Counted from the stretch's first letter, positions 1-12,319 are shown. The stretch: 64,000 bases of DNA from Syncephalis fuscata (GCA_025786725.1 JAHLTZ010000031.1:1-64000); one strand, 5' to 3'. A program made the numbers and translations. The notes: a model not told the origin generated them from the sequence alone.

Positions 1-1622
1 AACTTGACATCATATGATCTTAATATCAATACACTGGATATGCATGCTCACCAAGACTCATTCCATCGATTCGACAAGTTCAATCTCAAGTACAATCCTA
101 TTGGCGAGTCTCGTCTACGTGAAATCTTCCTTAAAACCGACAACTTTATTAAAGGACGATATCTAGCCGAATTAACCCAAGGTAATTAGTATAATTTATT
201 ATTTATCATAATTAATATATATATACAATTTCTATCAATCCATTTAGAGGTATTCTCTGATCTGGAAGCTAGCAAATACCAAATGGCCGAGTATCGTATC
301 TCTATTTATGGCCGGTAAGTACCATTAATAATAACACATATCATTCATACTCAATAGCCACCTATAATACTACAGTTCACCAGATGAATGGGACCGTTTA
401 GCCCGATGGGTTGTTGGCAATAAGCTGTTCTCTCACAATGTACGCTGGCTTGTCCAAGTACCGCGTCTATACAATATCTACAAGTCAAGCAGTTCTGTCG
501 AATCATTTGAAGCCATTATTAAAAGTAGGTTTAATAAAACAGACAGTATTTTGCATGTACACTAATTATCTTTTAATAGATGTTTTCCTACCATTGTTTG
601 AAGTAACACGCGATCCTAGCTCTCATCCAGAGTTGCACGTTTTCCTTCAACGAATGATTGGATTCGACTCTGTCGATGATGAAAGCAAGGCAGAACGCCG
701 TATTTTCAAAAAGTATCCAGTGCCACGACTATGGAACTCTAACTTGAATCCACCCTACTCGTACTACTCGTACTACATGTACGCCAACATGGCCTCACTC
801 AATTGCTGGCGTCGTGAGCGTGGATTCAGTAAGGCCAACTATTTGTATTTATTTTACGTTAATTAACTATGATTGTATCTATAGATACTTTTGTATTCCG
901 CCCCCATTGTGGCGAAGCAGGTGATACCGATCACTTGGCCTCTGCTTTCCTTACTGCACAAGGTATTAGCCATGGTATTTTACTACGTAAAGTGCCTGCT
1001 ATGCAGTATCTGTATCCTTTATTGTCTATTGAATGATTCTACTCTATTGTTATCACACTTAACGTATACCGACTGCTAATAATAGATTCTACTTGGAACA
1101 AATCGGTATGGCCATGTCGCCACTTTCCAATAACGCGTTGTTCTTGGACTTTGACAAGAATCCATTTATTACATTCTTCCAGCGTGGTCTAAACGTTTCC
1201 CTATCAACCGATGATCCCCTGCAGTTCCACTTTACCAAGGAGCCATTGATTGAGGAGTATAGCATTGCAGCCCAGATCTGGAAGCTATCCTCGACCGATA
1301 TGTGCGAGATTTCTCGTAACAGTGTTTTACAAAGCGGCTGGGAGCAAGAAGTGAAACGCCATTGGTTAGGCAGCTGCTGTGACAAGGAAGGACCTGAAGG
1401 CAATGGTAAGTGATTCAATACAATGATATCGATAGAATATTGTTTATTTATTGATTTTATTACTACTCCTTTATAGATATGCGCAAGACCAACGTGCCTA
1501 GTCGTCGTATTGAATTCCGCCATAACACCTTGTTAGAAGAACGAGGTATGATGGTGCAGTCAGCTGGTCTTGCCCCTCAAGACAACGGACAACGAATAGA
1601 AACTAACTTGAATTTCCACTAA
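1..1622 (+). CDS. AMPD: AMP deaminase (C-terminal part; 5' end outside window)
   Basis: Deaminates AMP to IMP in the purine nucleotide cycle in the cytosol. Seven exons are visible: 1-181, 248-314, 376-524, 580-828, 885-1011, 1086-1405 and 1477-1622. The reading frame is open at the left edge, so the start and the first zinc ligands lie outside. Family blocks seen in order are [56 protein letters not shown] (zinc His and catalytic Glu), [19 protein letters not shown] and [20 protein letters not shown] (zinc/catalytic Asp pair). The C-terminus is ordinary for the family. Intron 5 (1012-1085) has an unusual GTATCCTTT donor, listed separately. Identification is secure; only the exact splice joins are inferred. 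Confidence 0.96.
1012..1085 (+). other. candidate U12-type (minor spliceosome) intron in AMPD
   Basis: The donor is GTATCCTTT, an exact match to the U12-type 5' splice site, while other introns here use GTAAGT-like donors. A TTAAC core (1059-1063) lies 22 nt before the AG acceptor, like the U12 branch motif TTCCTTAAC although only partly matched. Splicing joins CT|A and restores the conserved [20 protein letters not shown] stretch, so the boundaries are well supported. The U12 assignment itself is inference from the consensus. Confidence 0.6.
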
Positions 1623-2547
1623 ATAAATTTTCCCCATCAAGTGTCACGTGAATCCTGATGAGGTCACCTGAACAACAACCATGGTATCAATAAAAGTACT
1701 ATTCATAACAAAAGTGCGACGATAACCGTAGTAATTACTGCTATTATTGTCAGTAATATCGTTGCTGTTGAAATAACAACAAATAGTAGAGTGTAGGCAC
1801 CATTAATTGGATGGTTTGGACTACAAACATTGGACACTTGTCTCTACCCATTTCATTCTTTTGTTCACTTTTTATTTTACTTCGTCTATATACCTTTGGT
1901 GGCAGTAGTCGTAGTAGATACTACTTATTGTCCCTTACAACGTAAACAATCCACGCTTTATCCTAACTTGCTATCTGTTTACGTGCACCAAGTGCATATC
2001 AATAAGAAGCAAGTGGCTTGTAAACCGACGTTGTTTGTTCCTTTTTCATTGTCTAACAAGATTTGCTCTACAGTGGTATTGTTGTTTTAAGGTGAGCCAT
2101 CGACTAGAGTTATTGTTGATACTGCATTGCTACACCTGCTACTACACTTACGACTGCACACGTTAATAGTAGTGACTAGTTACTGTAAGCTCTAGTGGTT
2201 GTAGTCAAGTGTAAATACATGAATATATAGCTTGTATGCTCTGTCTATCCACCGTTGTATGCTTACTGTTCACGGTCTCTCTTCTTTTTTCCAGCAACGT
2301 CAACAACGAAACATATACACACAACACCACTCGTGATTTTCTTTCTTGCTTCCATCTCGCTTTTTCACTTCTTGACTTCGATATTCTTTCTTTTCTTCCT
2401 TCTTCTCCTTTCTACTGCACCTTGGTTGTTTGAACAGTTGCTACTCCCCACATTGGATCACTATTGTCATTCTTTTATTTTCCATTTTTCTATTGCTTTG
2501 CGTGCTCTAGTTGCTTATTACTATTGTTTATTTGTTTTTGGTAGAAT
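1623..2547. other. intergenic region between AMPD and the ankyrin gene
   Basis: 925 bp holding the AMPD 3' end (AATAAA just after the stop) and the presumed promoter of the ankyrin gene. The last 300 bases are pyrimidine-rich on the plus strand (TTCTTTC/TTTTC tracts), which opens chance frames but no recognisable protein. No RNA gene or repeat was recognised. Confidence 0.5.
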
Positions 2548-3596
2548 ATGGCCTCATTTCCATCACCACCGGTTGATTTGCCGGCTCATCACTCAAGTAG
2601 CAGCTCGTCGGCAGCACAGCGGGTGTACCGACTTGCACCCGATGAGACGGTAGTACTCAACTCTATGATCATGTCGGCTGTAGACCGAGGTGACTCCAAT
2701 GAAGGTAAGTTTATTTGGGATTGGTAATACAGTAATAGTAGTGGTAGTGGGGTGGTGCTGTTACTGGCCTTGTATGTTTGTTATTCTATTGCTGGTCAGG
2801 GAGGAGAGTAGACGCGGATGTTCTATTAATCCACCCCTTTGCGTTTTAAATATAGCCTATTTTGATGTAATAGCCATTTTACTTACTCGATGTATGTTTG
2901 TATATAAATAGTGCGCCAGCTACTTAAGAATGTACTTAGTGTTTCAACAAGGGGTATTGGCACAACACCACTGCATGTTGCTGCCCAGCGTGGTGACATT
3001 AAAATTGCATCAGAGCTGCTACGGGTTGGCTACGATGTTAACGTAGCAGACCATTCGGGTATGACTCCGCTCCGTTTAGGTAGGTTTATAGTACGGCTAA
3101 GGCCATCTAATGATCAAACTAACGCCATGCCGTGTAAATAGCGTTGCAGAATGAACATATAGACTGTGCTGAGTTTCTAAAAGCGGCAGGTAATGACGTT
3201 GCACTATTGTAGATTTGTATGATACTAATCGTGATACTAATACATTGTATGTGACTAGGTGGTGGCATTTCGGCTCAGGCAGTGGCTAATCCGGTGACTG
3301 ATGATGAATTGGATGCATTAACTTCTAGCATGCTTTCCGGCATGGGTAATTCGATGCAGAATGGTCAGGTAAGAATAGACAATAATATACAAATGATTTG
3401 GCTATGTACTGATACTTTTATTTAGCCTGGCTCACCACAAGATCGTCGCGGTGTCCAATCGATGTTTGGTGTACCAAATTCTAGTGCCAATGATGACTTA
3501 TCCGCCTTAATGAGTCTGGAGCAGCAGCTGGATACCGTACGTCTTGCCGGAAACGACCAGCCAAGACATCCCAATGCCAATAACCGTCCATTCTAG
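2548..3596 (+). CDS. small ankyrin-repeat protein
   Basis: Five exons (2548-2704, 2912-3079, 3142-3189, 3259-3368, 3426-3596) encode about 217 residues. After a Ser-rich start (MASFPSPPVDLPAHH) come roughly two ankyrin repeats: one complete (GTTPLHVAAQRGDIKIASEL), then GMTPLRLALQNEHIDCAEFL. The tail is polar and ends in LSALMSLEQQLDTVRLAG, a possible amphipathic helix. No catalytic domain, signal peptide or membrane segment is visible. Such proteins are usually protein-interaction adaptors; partner and pathway cannot be read from the sequence. All splice phases close. The start is the first ATG in the open frame. The first intron (207 bp) is long for this window. Confidence 0.8.
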
Positions 3597-3784
3597 CCAA
3601 GTATGCATGTAATATGCTTATTATTTACCGTTTTTCTGAAATGAGCTTGCTCAAATGTTCCCTACTTGTTCGGTGTCATGTCTATTCAGCTCAGTATCCG
3701 GTTACACTTGTATTTTCTTATGGCATTTTCTCCTTTAGCCATTTTCCGTGCATCCACCGCCGGTAATGATTAGCTATACTGGCT

Positions 3785-3915
3785 GCTGTGGTGGCTACTA
3801 CTGCTACTGCTACTGCGGCGATTACTGCTATTACTATTTTACTACTCTACTACTACTACTACTACTGCTATTACTGCTGCCGCTATTGTTGTTGTCGTCG
3901 TTGCTGCTACTGATG
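3785..3915. repeat. imperfect (TAC/TGC)n trinucleotide repeat
   Basis: Runs of CTACTGCTACTGCTACTG and TACTACTACTACTACT, decaying to TGTTGTCGTCGTTGCTGC, lie just downstream of the ankyrin gene. The codon-like periodicity creates a chance open frame of Leu/Tyr/Cys but no plausible protein. Confidence 0.8.
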
Positions 3916-4239
3916 ATGTTTCGAACAAATCTAGTTTGCTATCATTTTCTATTTTTTTCATAATCATGCTTAGGTTGAAGATATTGGCTATTTTGCTAAT
4001 ATATTTCAAAATTGATTCAATATACCAATTTTCTTTCCAGTCTTATTATTTGTAAATTATTATGTTAATGCTGCTGGTGATGTAACAATATGTTATCCTA
4101 TTATTTTATTTAGTTTATTAATTAAATATAATATTTTCTTTTACAGATATAAGCATATTGCAGTTAGTTACATTTAATGCTGCTACACTGACACTGTTCA
4201 TTTTAATAATAATATCAGTAATTTATTGTGTTATTTTCA

Positions 4240-4905
4240 TTACGTTAATATTAAACAATTCATTAATAGTTTAATATGATTTGACGTTAAATGACTATAT
4301 TTAATAACATTTAATTTATTGAACATAATAATGGATGGTGAATGACATCAAAGTCTAAACTACTCATCGTAGATTTATGATCCAATATGCATATAATATA
4401 TTCACTTATATTGTTAACAGTGCATGTCTATACTAATATACAGCATTCTATGCTATACGGAATACACCATATTGTTGTAGGTTTCAATTACATATAGCTT
4501 GCTAAATGAATGAGGTGAATGCGTTGAGCTTTATTAATAATAGTGCTAGAACAAAAACAAAAGCAGTTTTGGACAGAGAAAGACTATGTGAGCATGAAAT
4601 GATACAGAATAGAATATATACAATGGAAAGTGTATGATAAGTGGTGTTGAAGTTATCGTGCATACAACATAATGAACGAATGAGTGGAGTATATTGCAAC
4701 ATATAATAAACAGAGTGTGTCTAATATAACATAGAATGATGTATAGTAGCGTGGAATAGAATGTAAATATTATAAGTCAATAGACAACATATGCATACTG
4801 GATAATAACCTACGATGATATTCTAGACTTTAATGTCACTCACCATCCATCATTATGTTTAATAGGAAGAATGTTAGCCATTAACCACCAAATCACAATA
4901 TATTT
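4240..4905. repeat. inverted-repeat (MITE-like) element, copy 1
   Basis: Sequence near 4320-4410 (AACATAATAATGGATGGTGA, ACTCATCGTAGATTTATGAT) reappears as its reverse complement near 4795-4866, so about 75 bp or more of inverted termini at roughly 80% identity enclose a ~400-bp AT-rich interior. The interior (about 4500-4710, reverse complement) matches 13755-14060, for example ATGCACTATAGCTTCAAC and TTTGTTCTAGCACT. No coding capacity is evident. This copy defines the family seen again near 12.2-14.4, 22.6-22.9, 25.3-25.8 and 36.5 kb. Confidence 0.65.
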
Positions 4906-6083
4906 AAATGGTTTAATCATCAATAAACCTCATCAACCGCACCCATGTTCAATCGATTAAATGTCTAGATCAATAAAATAAAAGCTATTCAATATAGTGA
5001 TTTGACTTTTAATCAAATTAAATAGCTAGTAAATTGTTTATTGTTTGCTACAGAATGGGTATCTTTATTAATTAATAAAGAAGATGATAGATACGAATCG
5101 TAAATCGAATGGCATTGTACATATAAAAACTATGAATAATTGAAGTATTGCTAAAGAGTTGCTCAAGTGATGCAATAAAAGAAATAATAAAAGCTGATAG
5201 CATAAAATCAAGTATGCTTATAGGACATGTCATCAGTAACATAATGGGCGTAATACAAAAAAATAGGTAGCAGCAACAAAAATAAATATAATCATAGAAT
5301 AATGTCATCAATAAAGCACAGAGTCCACTTCAACACAAATTCTTGTTTTATTTGAATTTGGTAAATTTAAATAAAGCATTTAAATTGAGCATTGTATCGT
5401 TGCCAATTTAAGACCGACCCGTTTCACACTTTTCTATCATAGAACGGCAATAGAATGTAACACATCCAATAAAAATTACATTACTAAAGCTTCTTTAGAC
5501 ACTTCTATGGTCGTTTTAGTTGTCAGAGCATCTATCCACATGTTTTAATCATAATCGGCTGTTACTGGATACTATGTTTGGTGTTTGATACAGAGAATAT
5601 TCTAATTGCTCTTATATTTGAGTAAAGCCACTGACTACTCAGCAATTGCCAATAAAGCTGCTCAACTTGGATATTATACTAATAAGTAGAAACGTGAACT
5701 ACCATTTCTAGAAGTAATGCTTTACCATTTCGTATCATGGAATATATAACAATGTATCAAAAATCAGCTGAGTATCAACGTGGAGCCAATCGACTACGCA
5801 ATGTACCAAGTGAACCACGTGCTTGAACAGGCGGATCATAGGTATCGCGTGGCTATGATGCTTGTCGAATTTGAATTGGCCAAAAAAGGAGGCTATTTTT
5901 GTATAATGGTTTATTCTTTTTACTGTTCTACACCTATAAATATTTGTTAATTGATTGCTAATTGTACTGCTTGTTATATCAGCAATAACCAACACGATCC
6001 AAGCCATATACACACATATACACACATTATCGTCTTTTTGTATCGATTATAGCAATATAAACAAAGCTTTATTGCCATTTACA

Positions 6084-6974
6084 ATGCGTGCTCTTCTTCT
6101 TACATTGACGTTTGCTTCGGCAACTCTTGCCGCTACTGTTAGTGATAGTACTTGGAGTGTAAGTGTAACAAAGTAAATATTAAATTATAAATACTTATTG
6201 ACTTTTATTATTGTTATAGTATGATGGCGCTACTGGTCCCGCTTACTGGAGCCGTCTTTCGTCTGGTAATAAAGCATGCGGTGAAGGCCAGCATCAATCG
6301 CCAATCAACTTGATGAAAGACACGGCAAAGCTATATAAATTCAATGAACAATATGGGCCATTGCTTACATTTAACTGGACCTCGACCGGTACAGTAGATG
6401 TCGTTCATAATGGCCACGCGCTACAAGTTGATCTTGGTAGCGATAGCCAGAAAAAAAATACGCTGAACTTCAACAACGTTGGATATGAAATGCAGCAATT
6501 TCACGTTCATACACCATCTGAGCATCGTATTGATGGTAAACATTATGATGGTGAAGTTCATTTTGTTAGCAAGTCGGCAACAGGCCAACTACTTGTCGTT
6601 GGCATTTTCCTTATTGAGGAAACTTATAAAGATAACAGTGTTTTAGCACCAATTACACAAAAGGTAAGCATGAATAATAATAATAACATTATTAATAGTT
6701 GTCAATATTTATTTGTTACTAACTATTCTGTTATTAGTTGCCATTAAAGCCTCAGGAGCGTGTCAGCAATATTACCATCGATCTATCAACTCTTTCCTCA
6801 GTAAGCGACGGTTTCTGGACTTATAGCGGCAGTCTAACTACACCACCTTGCACTGAAGGTGTAACCTGGGTGGTGTTTGATACTGCTATGCCTGTCAGCG
6901 TCAATCAGCTTCATGTCTTAACAAATACGAATCATTTTAACGCTCGGTATACAATGCCAGCTCATGAGCATTAG
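6084..6974 (+). CDS. secreted alpha-carbonic anhydrase
   Basis: Reversibly hydrates CO2 to bicarbonate, probably outside the cell or in the secretory pathway. Three exons (6084-6158, 6220-6663, 6738-6974) give 251 residues, a normal size for a secreted alpha-CA. Residues 1-17 (MRALLLTLTFASATLAA) look like a cleavable signal peptide. The zinc-binding strand pair is complete: QFHVHTPSEH supplies two His and GEVHFV the third. The family hallmarks GEGQHQSPIN and YSGSLTTPPCTEGVTW are present. All splice phases are 0. No GPI or transmembrane tail is seen; the protein ends in MPAHEH. The function call is secure; the location is inferred from the signal peptide. Confidence 0.95.
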
Positions 6975-7207
6975 TAATCCTTTCATCTGTAAGCTCGTAC
7001 ACACACACACACACATATATATATATATTCGATCTTCACTTTCCATTTTGTCGTCTCATATCCAATTAAATTGAATTTAGCAAATATTAATTATGATAAC
7101 CATTTACATATTTATACACACATACACACACATATATGTTTTCAAAAAACATTTTATAAATGCCATCTTAAAGGTAAAGTCCCGACAATACTCAAAGCAT
7201 ACTTCAA
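6975..7207. repeat. (CA)n(TA)n microsatellites between convergent genes
   Basis: The spacer between the carbonic anhydrase and CCT4 stops contains ACACACACACACACATATATATATAT at about 7000-7028 and a shorter CA run at about 7115-7135. Nothing else was recognised. Confidence 0.75.
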
Positions 7208-9295
7208 TTAGCGTGTAGCCACCATATCGTCAATTTTAAGAATCATTTTAACCGTTTCGGCTGCTAGTTCAATGGCACTAGTTGAGACCAAAAGTGGCTG
7301 GATGACATTTTCTTCCAAAATATTCGTAATTGTTCCCTATTAGATAATTATAACATATAAGCTACTATTTGCTACACAATATCAACTGACTTACTTTGCG
7401 AACATTAATACCGGCTGTGTGCTCACCCAAAGCATGGCGGTTGCGCAATTCAGTAACAATCTGAATTGGGTGAAGACCAGCATTTTCAGCTAGTGTAATT
7501 GGAATAATTTCTAATGCCTCAGCAAATGCTTGCTGGCACAAAGCATCCATGCCAGTTAGCGTCTTTGCGTGCTCAGCAAGGCGACGAGAAATATAGATTT
7601 CTGGAGCGCCGCCACCTGCAATGAGGAAACGCTTCTTCACTAGACAACGCACCACACACAAAGCGTCGTGCAATGAACGCTCGGCTTCTTCCAATACCAA
7701 AGCATTGGCGCCATGAGAAAGAATAGATACTGTACGGCCAACATTTGGACCAGGCTTGACACCAGTTACCTTAACGACGCGTGCACCTGATGCATTCACT
7801 TCTTCACCAAATCGGCCGAGCCAAGTTTATCCTCTGCAAATGATTCAATATCGGCAATGGGCTTGCATCCAGTGCTCTAAGAGTTGATATTTGTTAATAC
7901 AAGTAAAGTATATAGCATTGTGTTTCAGTTTACCTTGCAAATAAACTCAACCTCTTCACGCTCAATATCTCTGACCACCATAATCTTAAGCTTGGCCAAG
8001 AAATGAAGAGACAAATCATTTACAGCATCACGTAGAATGGATTTTTGAACAAAAATGACATTGCAGCCAGACTTTTTGATCTTCTTGCACATGTTAAGCA
8101 AATATTGACGTTCTTCTTTAAGAATGCGATCCATTTGACGGTAATCGTTGACAATGACCTGGTTATCCATGTCAGGCTTGGGTGGCGATAGCTGGAATTG
8201 CACCATTGCAATGCGTGCCGTCTGGATACGTGTAGGACCGCCGGCTGACTTGACCGCCGTTTGTGTCAACACTAGACCATCACACAACTGAGTGTCATCG
8301 ATGGTGCCACCAACTTTCTTAACAATACGAATGTCGCGTAGATCCACATTCGAGTCAGCAGCAGGATCGACCACACGCAATACTGCATCTACTGCAATTG
8401 GTGACAATAAGCTAGAGTATTGTGATACAATCTATACAATAGCTATAAGTATTTACATCTCTATAATAACACAACATTTACCTTGGAGTTAAGCGAAGTA
8501 CTGGCACTTTTCAACAACGCATCGCGATCTGACAAATCTACTGGCGTTGCTATTTCAGTCAAAAATTCAACTGCTTTTGCTGAAGCGCGCTGGAATGATT
8601 CTGCAACAACCGTTGGATGAATACCGCGTGTTAATAGTTTTTCTGCTGCACCCAATAGACTTGAGGCAAGTACAACGACCGAAGTGGTACCATCGCCAGC
8701 TTCTACATCTTGAGCTGCAGACAAATCAACCAACTATGGTAAAATAAATAATATTAGTAATATTGCAAATTAAATATTACTAATTTACCATTTTAGCGGC
8801 TGGATGAAGGACCGAAAAGTGCTTTAGGATAGTAGCACCGTCGTTGGTAATAACTACTTCGCCATTGCTTGTTTGAATCTATAGACTACATAAGCACAAT
8901 CGTTTTAAATAATGCTAGTAGTTTAACGTACCATCTTATCCATGCCCTTGGGGCCCAAACTTGTACGGATGGCATCGCCCACCGCTATAATAATCTAGCG
9001 TTAGCCATTGCTGATTCTTTACAATCAAAGTAGATGATTGGCATCACCGTGTCTCATTGCAAGCAATCTACGATCGTTTACATCATCCAGCATAGAAACG
9101 CGTCCTGATGGGCAATAAGATGCGATATGCATAAAAGCCATTAGATGATGGCGACAACTTACCGCGAGCTGCAATGATATTGCTAAGACGCACTTCAGTT
9201 GGCTTCTCTTTGTTTTTGAAGGCACGCGAGTTGGGATCGGCCTGACCAGCGGCAGGAGCGGCTGTATTGGCGGTGGTAGCAGCAGGAGCGGCCAT
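7208..9295 (-). CDS. CCT4: T-complex protein 1 subunit delta (CCT4)
   Basis: Delta subunit of the cytosolic CCT/TRiC chaperonin, which folds actin and tubulin with ATP. Seven exons on the minus strand: 9163-9295, 8932-8984, 8789-8878, 8482-8733, 7934-8431, 7395-7876, 7208-7336; about 545 residues, the family length. Subunit-delta features include [55 protein letters not shown] (ATP loop), [11 protein letters not shown] and [20 protein letters not shown], ending KIDDMVATR. Exon 6 is one base short: near 7806 the frame runs ADLV then stops, while [15 protein letters not shown] continues in the next frame, as in all CCT4 proteins. One added G in GTG(G)AAGAAG repairs it. The head-to-head neighbour is COX20. 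Confidence 0.95.
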
Positions 9296-9854
9296 GATGT
9301 GTGTGTATATAGCTGGTTCAGTAGTGGTTTAGCAACAAATAGCAAGGAAAGAATGGACAGGTGGATGACGCAGATACCAACCATCATCACAAACCACCCA
9401 AATGTTTAATAATAAACATTAATTTCCATCTATTAACAAAGTGTATTAAATCTGATGATAGTTTAATAATAAAATCATTAGTGTGTGTATATCTCAACTA
9501 ATAATATCCATAGTAATTAGTAGTAGTAGTGGCAATAGTAGTAGTTGCTCTAGACACTATCTATCTATCCATCCATCCATCCATCCATCCATTGATTCAT
9601 GTATCCATTCATATGTCTTTACATGTATATAGTAATCTGTTTAATAAATCTACACAATGTTCTATTTATTCATCCATCCATCCGTTAACTTGGCTGCCTT
9701 GTACTGTAATAATAATAATAATGATATTAATGGCGTATTATGACATCACATACACATAGTCATCACAATAATAGTAATAATGTTTTAATTAATGTCACGG
9801 TTACAACAGTTGTAACTATTACCACAATTATTGCTTTACTTTGAATTCAACGCA
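9296..9854. promoter_or_regulatory. shared upstream region of CCT4 and COX20
   Basis: 559 bp between divergent start codons, presumed to hold both promoters. It contains an ATCC tetranucleotide run (about 9568-9596, again near 9672-9682) and short GTA/AAT repeats. No specific operator motif was recognised. Confidence 0.45.
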
Positions 9855-10475
9855 ATGACAGAACCAGTGGCACCTTCTTCGTCAAATAATACTGCAAAGG
9901 ATGGTGTACCATCCAATAATACATCATCTTCCTCGCCACAGACGCTTAAGGAAGCTGTGCAGGTAATATTACTTACAATAGCTAACAGGTAGTAAATCTA
10001 ATGGCTTCCATATCAATCACCACACTCTAGGATGTTTCCTTGGAACGAATGCGTAATATTGGCAAGGTACCCTGTGCACGCGACAGCTTGCTTTACGGTA
10101 TTGGAGGTGGTATAGCTGTAGGTGCCGGCCGATTTATTACTTCACGTAAGCGGTTTGGGGTACTGTAGAATGCTGGATTAACAAGATATAATTGTTATTA
10201 TTGCTATATACATAGGAAAAGCATTAACTGCGTCCAATTGGGCAGTTGGTGCATTTGCTTTAATTTCTATTGGATGCTGGTAAATTTATAATATAAGCAA
10301 TTTACTATAAGCATTTATTTAATTAAACATTATGATTAGGGAGTGGTGTCACTTTCAACGATTCCGACATGCACAGAAAGTTGGATTAGTAGTGGAAAAA
10401 TTAAATCAATTAGAGGAAAGACGCCGGCGTGAAGGAACAGCAATTACGGCTGATAGCACTGACAAAGTGGAATAA
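9855..10475 (+). CDS. COX20: cytochrome c oxidase assembly protein COX20
   Basis: Mitochondrial inner-membrane chaperone for newly made COX2. Four exons (9855-9962, 10031-10145, 10216-10279, 10340-10475) give 140 residues. The core reads VPCARDSLLYGIGGGIAVGA, then ITSRKALTASNWAVGAFALI, then ECHFQRF-type sequence (WEWCHFQRFRHAQKVG), matching the two-helix COX20 fold with its CxRDSxLxG segment and W-E-x-C-x-x-Q/R motif. The first 36 residues are Ser/Asn-rich and poorly conserved, and the C-terminus is a charged helix (LNQLEERRRREG). All exon phases close. It is divergently placed from CCT4; no functional link is implied. Confidence 0.9.
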
Positions 10476-11010
10476 ATAAAAATAGCCTACTGTTAGATAG
10501 AATATTTAAAATATTATTTAAATTACGTAGTAAATTGAATGATAGCACCAATATTTAATGTTATAATTAACGTATCAATATCGCTATTTATTATCTAAAG
10601 TAATAATGGCAATGCCTATTAATAAATATAAAATATATTAATATGTTAATAATTATTTGCAAACAATATATAGATTAACCAACTATTCATTTGTTATATT
10701 GATACATACAACAAGCGAATCCACTCTTATTTACATTATAATGTATGTAAGTTGTAGTAACATCTGGTAAAGAAGCAGCAGATGGATTGCTACTAACATG
10801 ATGACATGTCTCAGTCCATGTGAGCTGATGAGTCACAAGCAAACGAGCGTGTTTATTTTTGTTTGAAAATCAAGTATTTTTTAAATTGTTACTTTCACAT
10901 TGGTTGAGTTGTGACCAAATAAATGGTCAATAAACCAGCGCGTTTTCTTCTACTCTTTTATCTTGTCTTTCTGTTGTTTGTTGTTATGAGTGCTCGTTTC
11001 TATCTACAAA
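10476..11010. other. AT-rich spacer between COX20 and the RING gene
   Basis: 535 bp, strongly AT-rich up to about 10700, then more balanced toward the RING-gene start (for example TGAGCTGATGAGTCACAAGC near 10820). Presumably COX20 3' UTR and the RING-gene promoter. No gene or repeat recognised. Confidence 0.4.
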
Positions 11011-12121
11011 ATGACAACCCAGCTAGAACTGCCTAATACCGTGCCTGGCCTACTCGAACGTATGGCCGCTGAATTCCGTTGTTCCATTTGGTTAGTAATA
11101 AGCGATAGTTGTGCAGTGCAACTAGCTATAATATGGTCGTCGTTTCTAATGTTCCATTGTAGCCTAAGTACATTGCGTGAGCCGTGTGCTACTCCGTGCC
11201 AACATGTATTTTGCAGTGAATGTATCGGTATGGCACTGCGAGTACATGAGTGTTGCCCACTATGCAAGGGAAAAGTAACTCGACGGGCACTGACGCCAGC
11301 TGAAGGCACAAGCCAGCTATTACAAGCATATATTAATATGGTGCAGTCATATGAGCAAGATACCGGTGAAGGTGAGTTGTTAGGCGTCATCAATGCAATT
11401 ACACCATTATCTAGGATGCTGTTGTTGCAGCATTGTGGATAGTATGCATGCAGCCTATTAACCATTCAGTAGAACTGCCCTCACAATTGTTTTCACAGTC
11501 GGCGGTACAGCCCATGAATTTGTATGGGCCCGATTCCACACTGTCCAGTGAGGCGGATATAGTAATGTCATCGCTTGATTTGCCTACAGCAACAGCTGCT
11601 GTAACTTTATTTGATGCAAATAATGCTATCGAGTCATCCGTAAATCTACCAGTGGTAGACTCGGTTGATGGAGATGCATCAACTATTAGCATCGGCTCGG
11701 ATCTTACGGATCTTGATGATGAACTACTGGCTACCGCATTATCAAGTCCATTAACACCAACAAGACATCGACGGGTTGATTTACATACACCAATAACACC
11801 AAGACGTATACAGCAACTGGCTTATACACCAAGTTCAGGGTTGAGCGCAGAAGGTGAAGAGAAGTTGAATGGAGAAAGATCGCATGGTATTGTACTAGCA
11901 CTGGATTCACAGTCAAGTATAACACAGCTTTCTTCGCCTATCGAACCATCATCAAGTCTTTCTGCACTACTACCACCATTACAGCCTTTTGATATAGATA
12001 CTGAGGTAGGTACCAGCTATTAATGTATAGTAGGATGTAATTCATACTTTATTGATAGGATATCGACTATCTTGCTCGATTATTGCCAACAATGGACGCA
12101 GAGTTACCGTTGGAATCATGA
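11011..12121 (+). CDS. BRCA1-like N-terminal RING finger protein
   Basis: Probable E3 ubiquitin ligase. Four exons (11011-11090, 11163-11371, 11431-12005, 12059-12121) give 308 residues. Residues 20-75 form a C3HC4 RING: FRCSICLSTLREPCATPCQHVFCSEC then CCPLCKGKVTRRAL. Directly after it, SQLLQAYINMVQSYEQDTG resembles the BRCA1 helix that follows the RING and pairs with BARD1. The remaining 200 residues are low-complexity and acidic with many SP/TP sites (SSPLTPTRHRR, HTPITPRRI) and no BRCT repeats before the stop. It ends DIDYLARLLPTMDAELPLES. The last exon lies in the left arm of a large inverted repeat. RING assignment is firm; BRCA1 relationship is by pattern only. Confidence 0.75.
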
Positions 12122-12319
12122 TTGTTTGTAATGATTTCACGGATTTAATTAACACAACACACAGGAGTTAATTTCTATTTAATAAAGTATAGTGCTCATT
12201 TAATAACATCCAATCTACCAAACATGATGATGGGTGGTGAATGACATCAGGAATCAAATACTCATTATCGTAGATTTATTATCCAGTATGCATGTATCCA
12301 CTATTCATAAATATCATTC
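12060..12319 (+). repeat. left arm of 260-bp inverted repeat
   Basis: This 260-bp segment covers the last exon and 3' flank of the RING gene. Its reverse complement is found at 14230-14489 with only about four mismatches seen by eye. Its distal end (from about 12225) is also the terminus of the dispersed inverted-repeat family (ATGATGGGTGGTGAATGACA). Confidence 0.9.

Larger units (their letters stand above)
3597..6083. other. long AT-rich intergenic region with repeats
   Basis: About 2.5 kb without a supported gene. It holds a trinucleotide-rich stretch (about 3785-3915) and an inverted-repeat element (about 4240-4905), both listed separately. The remaining DNA is AT-rich and full of TTTAATAA-type words. 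The last few hundred bases before 6084 are the likely promoter and leader of the carbonic anhydrase gene. Confidence 0.55.

Noticed and set aside
2236-2653. Two overlapping frames rich in Leu/Phe/Ser/Cys
   Set aside because: They come from pyrimidine-rich DNA upstream of the ankyrin gene, start without support and run through that gene's first exon in another frame.
5735-6025. 96-codon minus-strand frame upstream of carbonic anhydrase
   Set aside because: No recognisable domain, composition typical of AT-rich spacer, and it overlaps the likely promoter of the plus-strand gene.
11004-11692. Two minus-strand frames opposite the RING gene
   Set aside because: Antisense shadows. The plus strand has the full RING cysteine pattern with correct splice phases.
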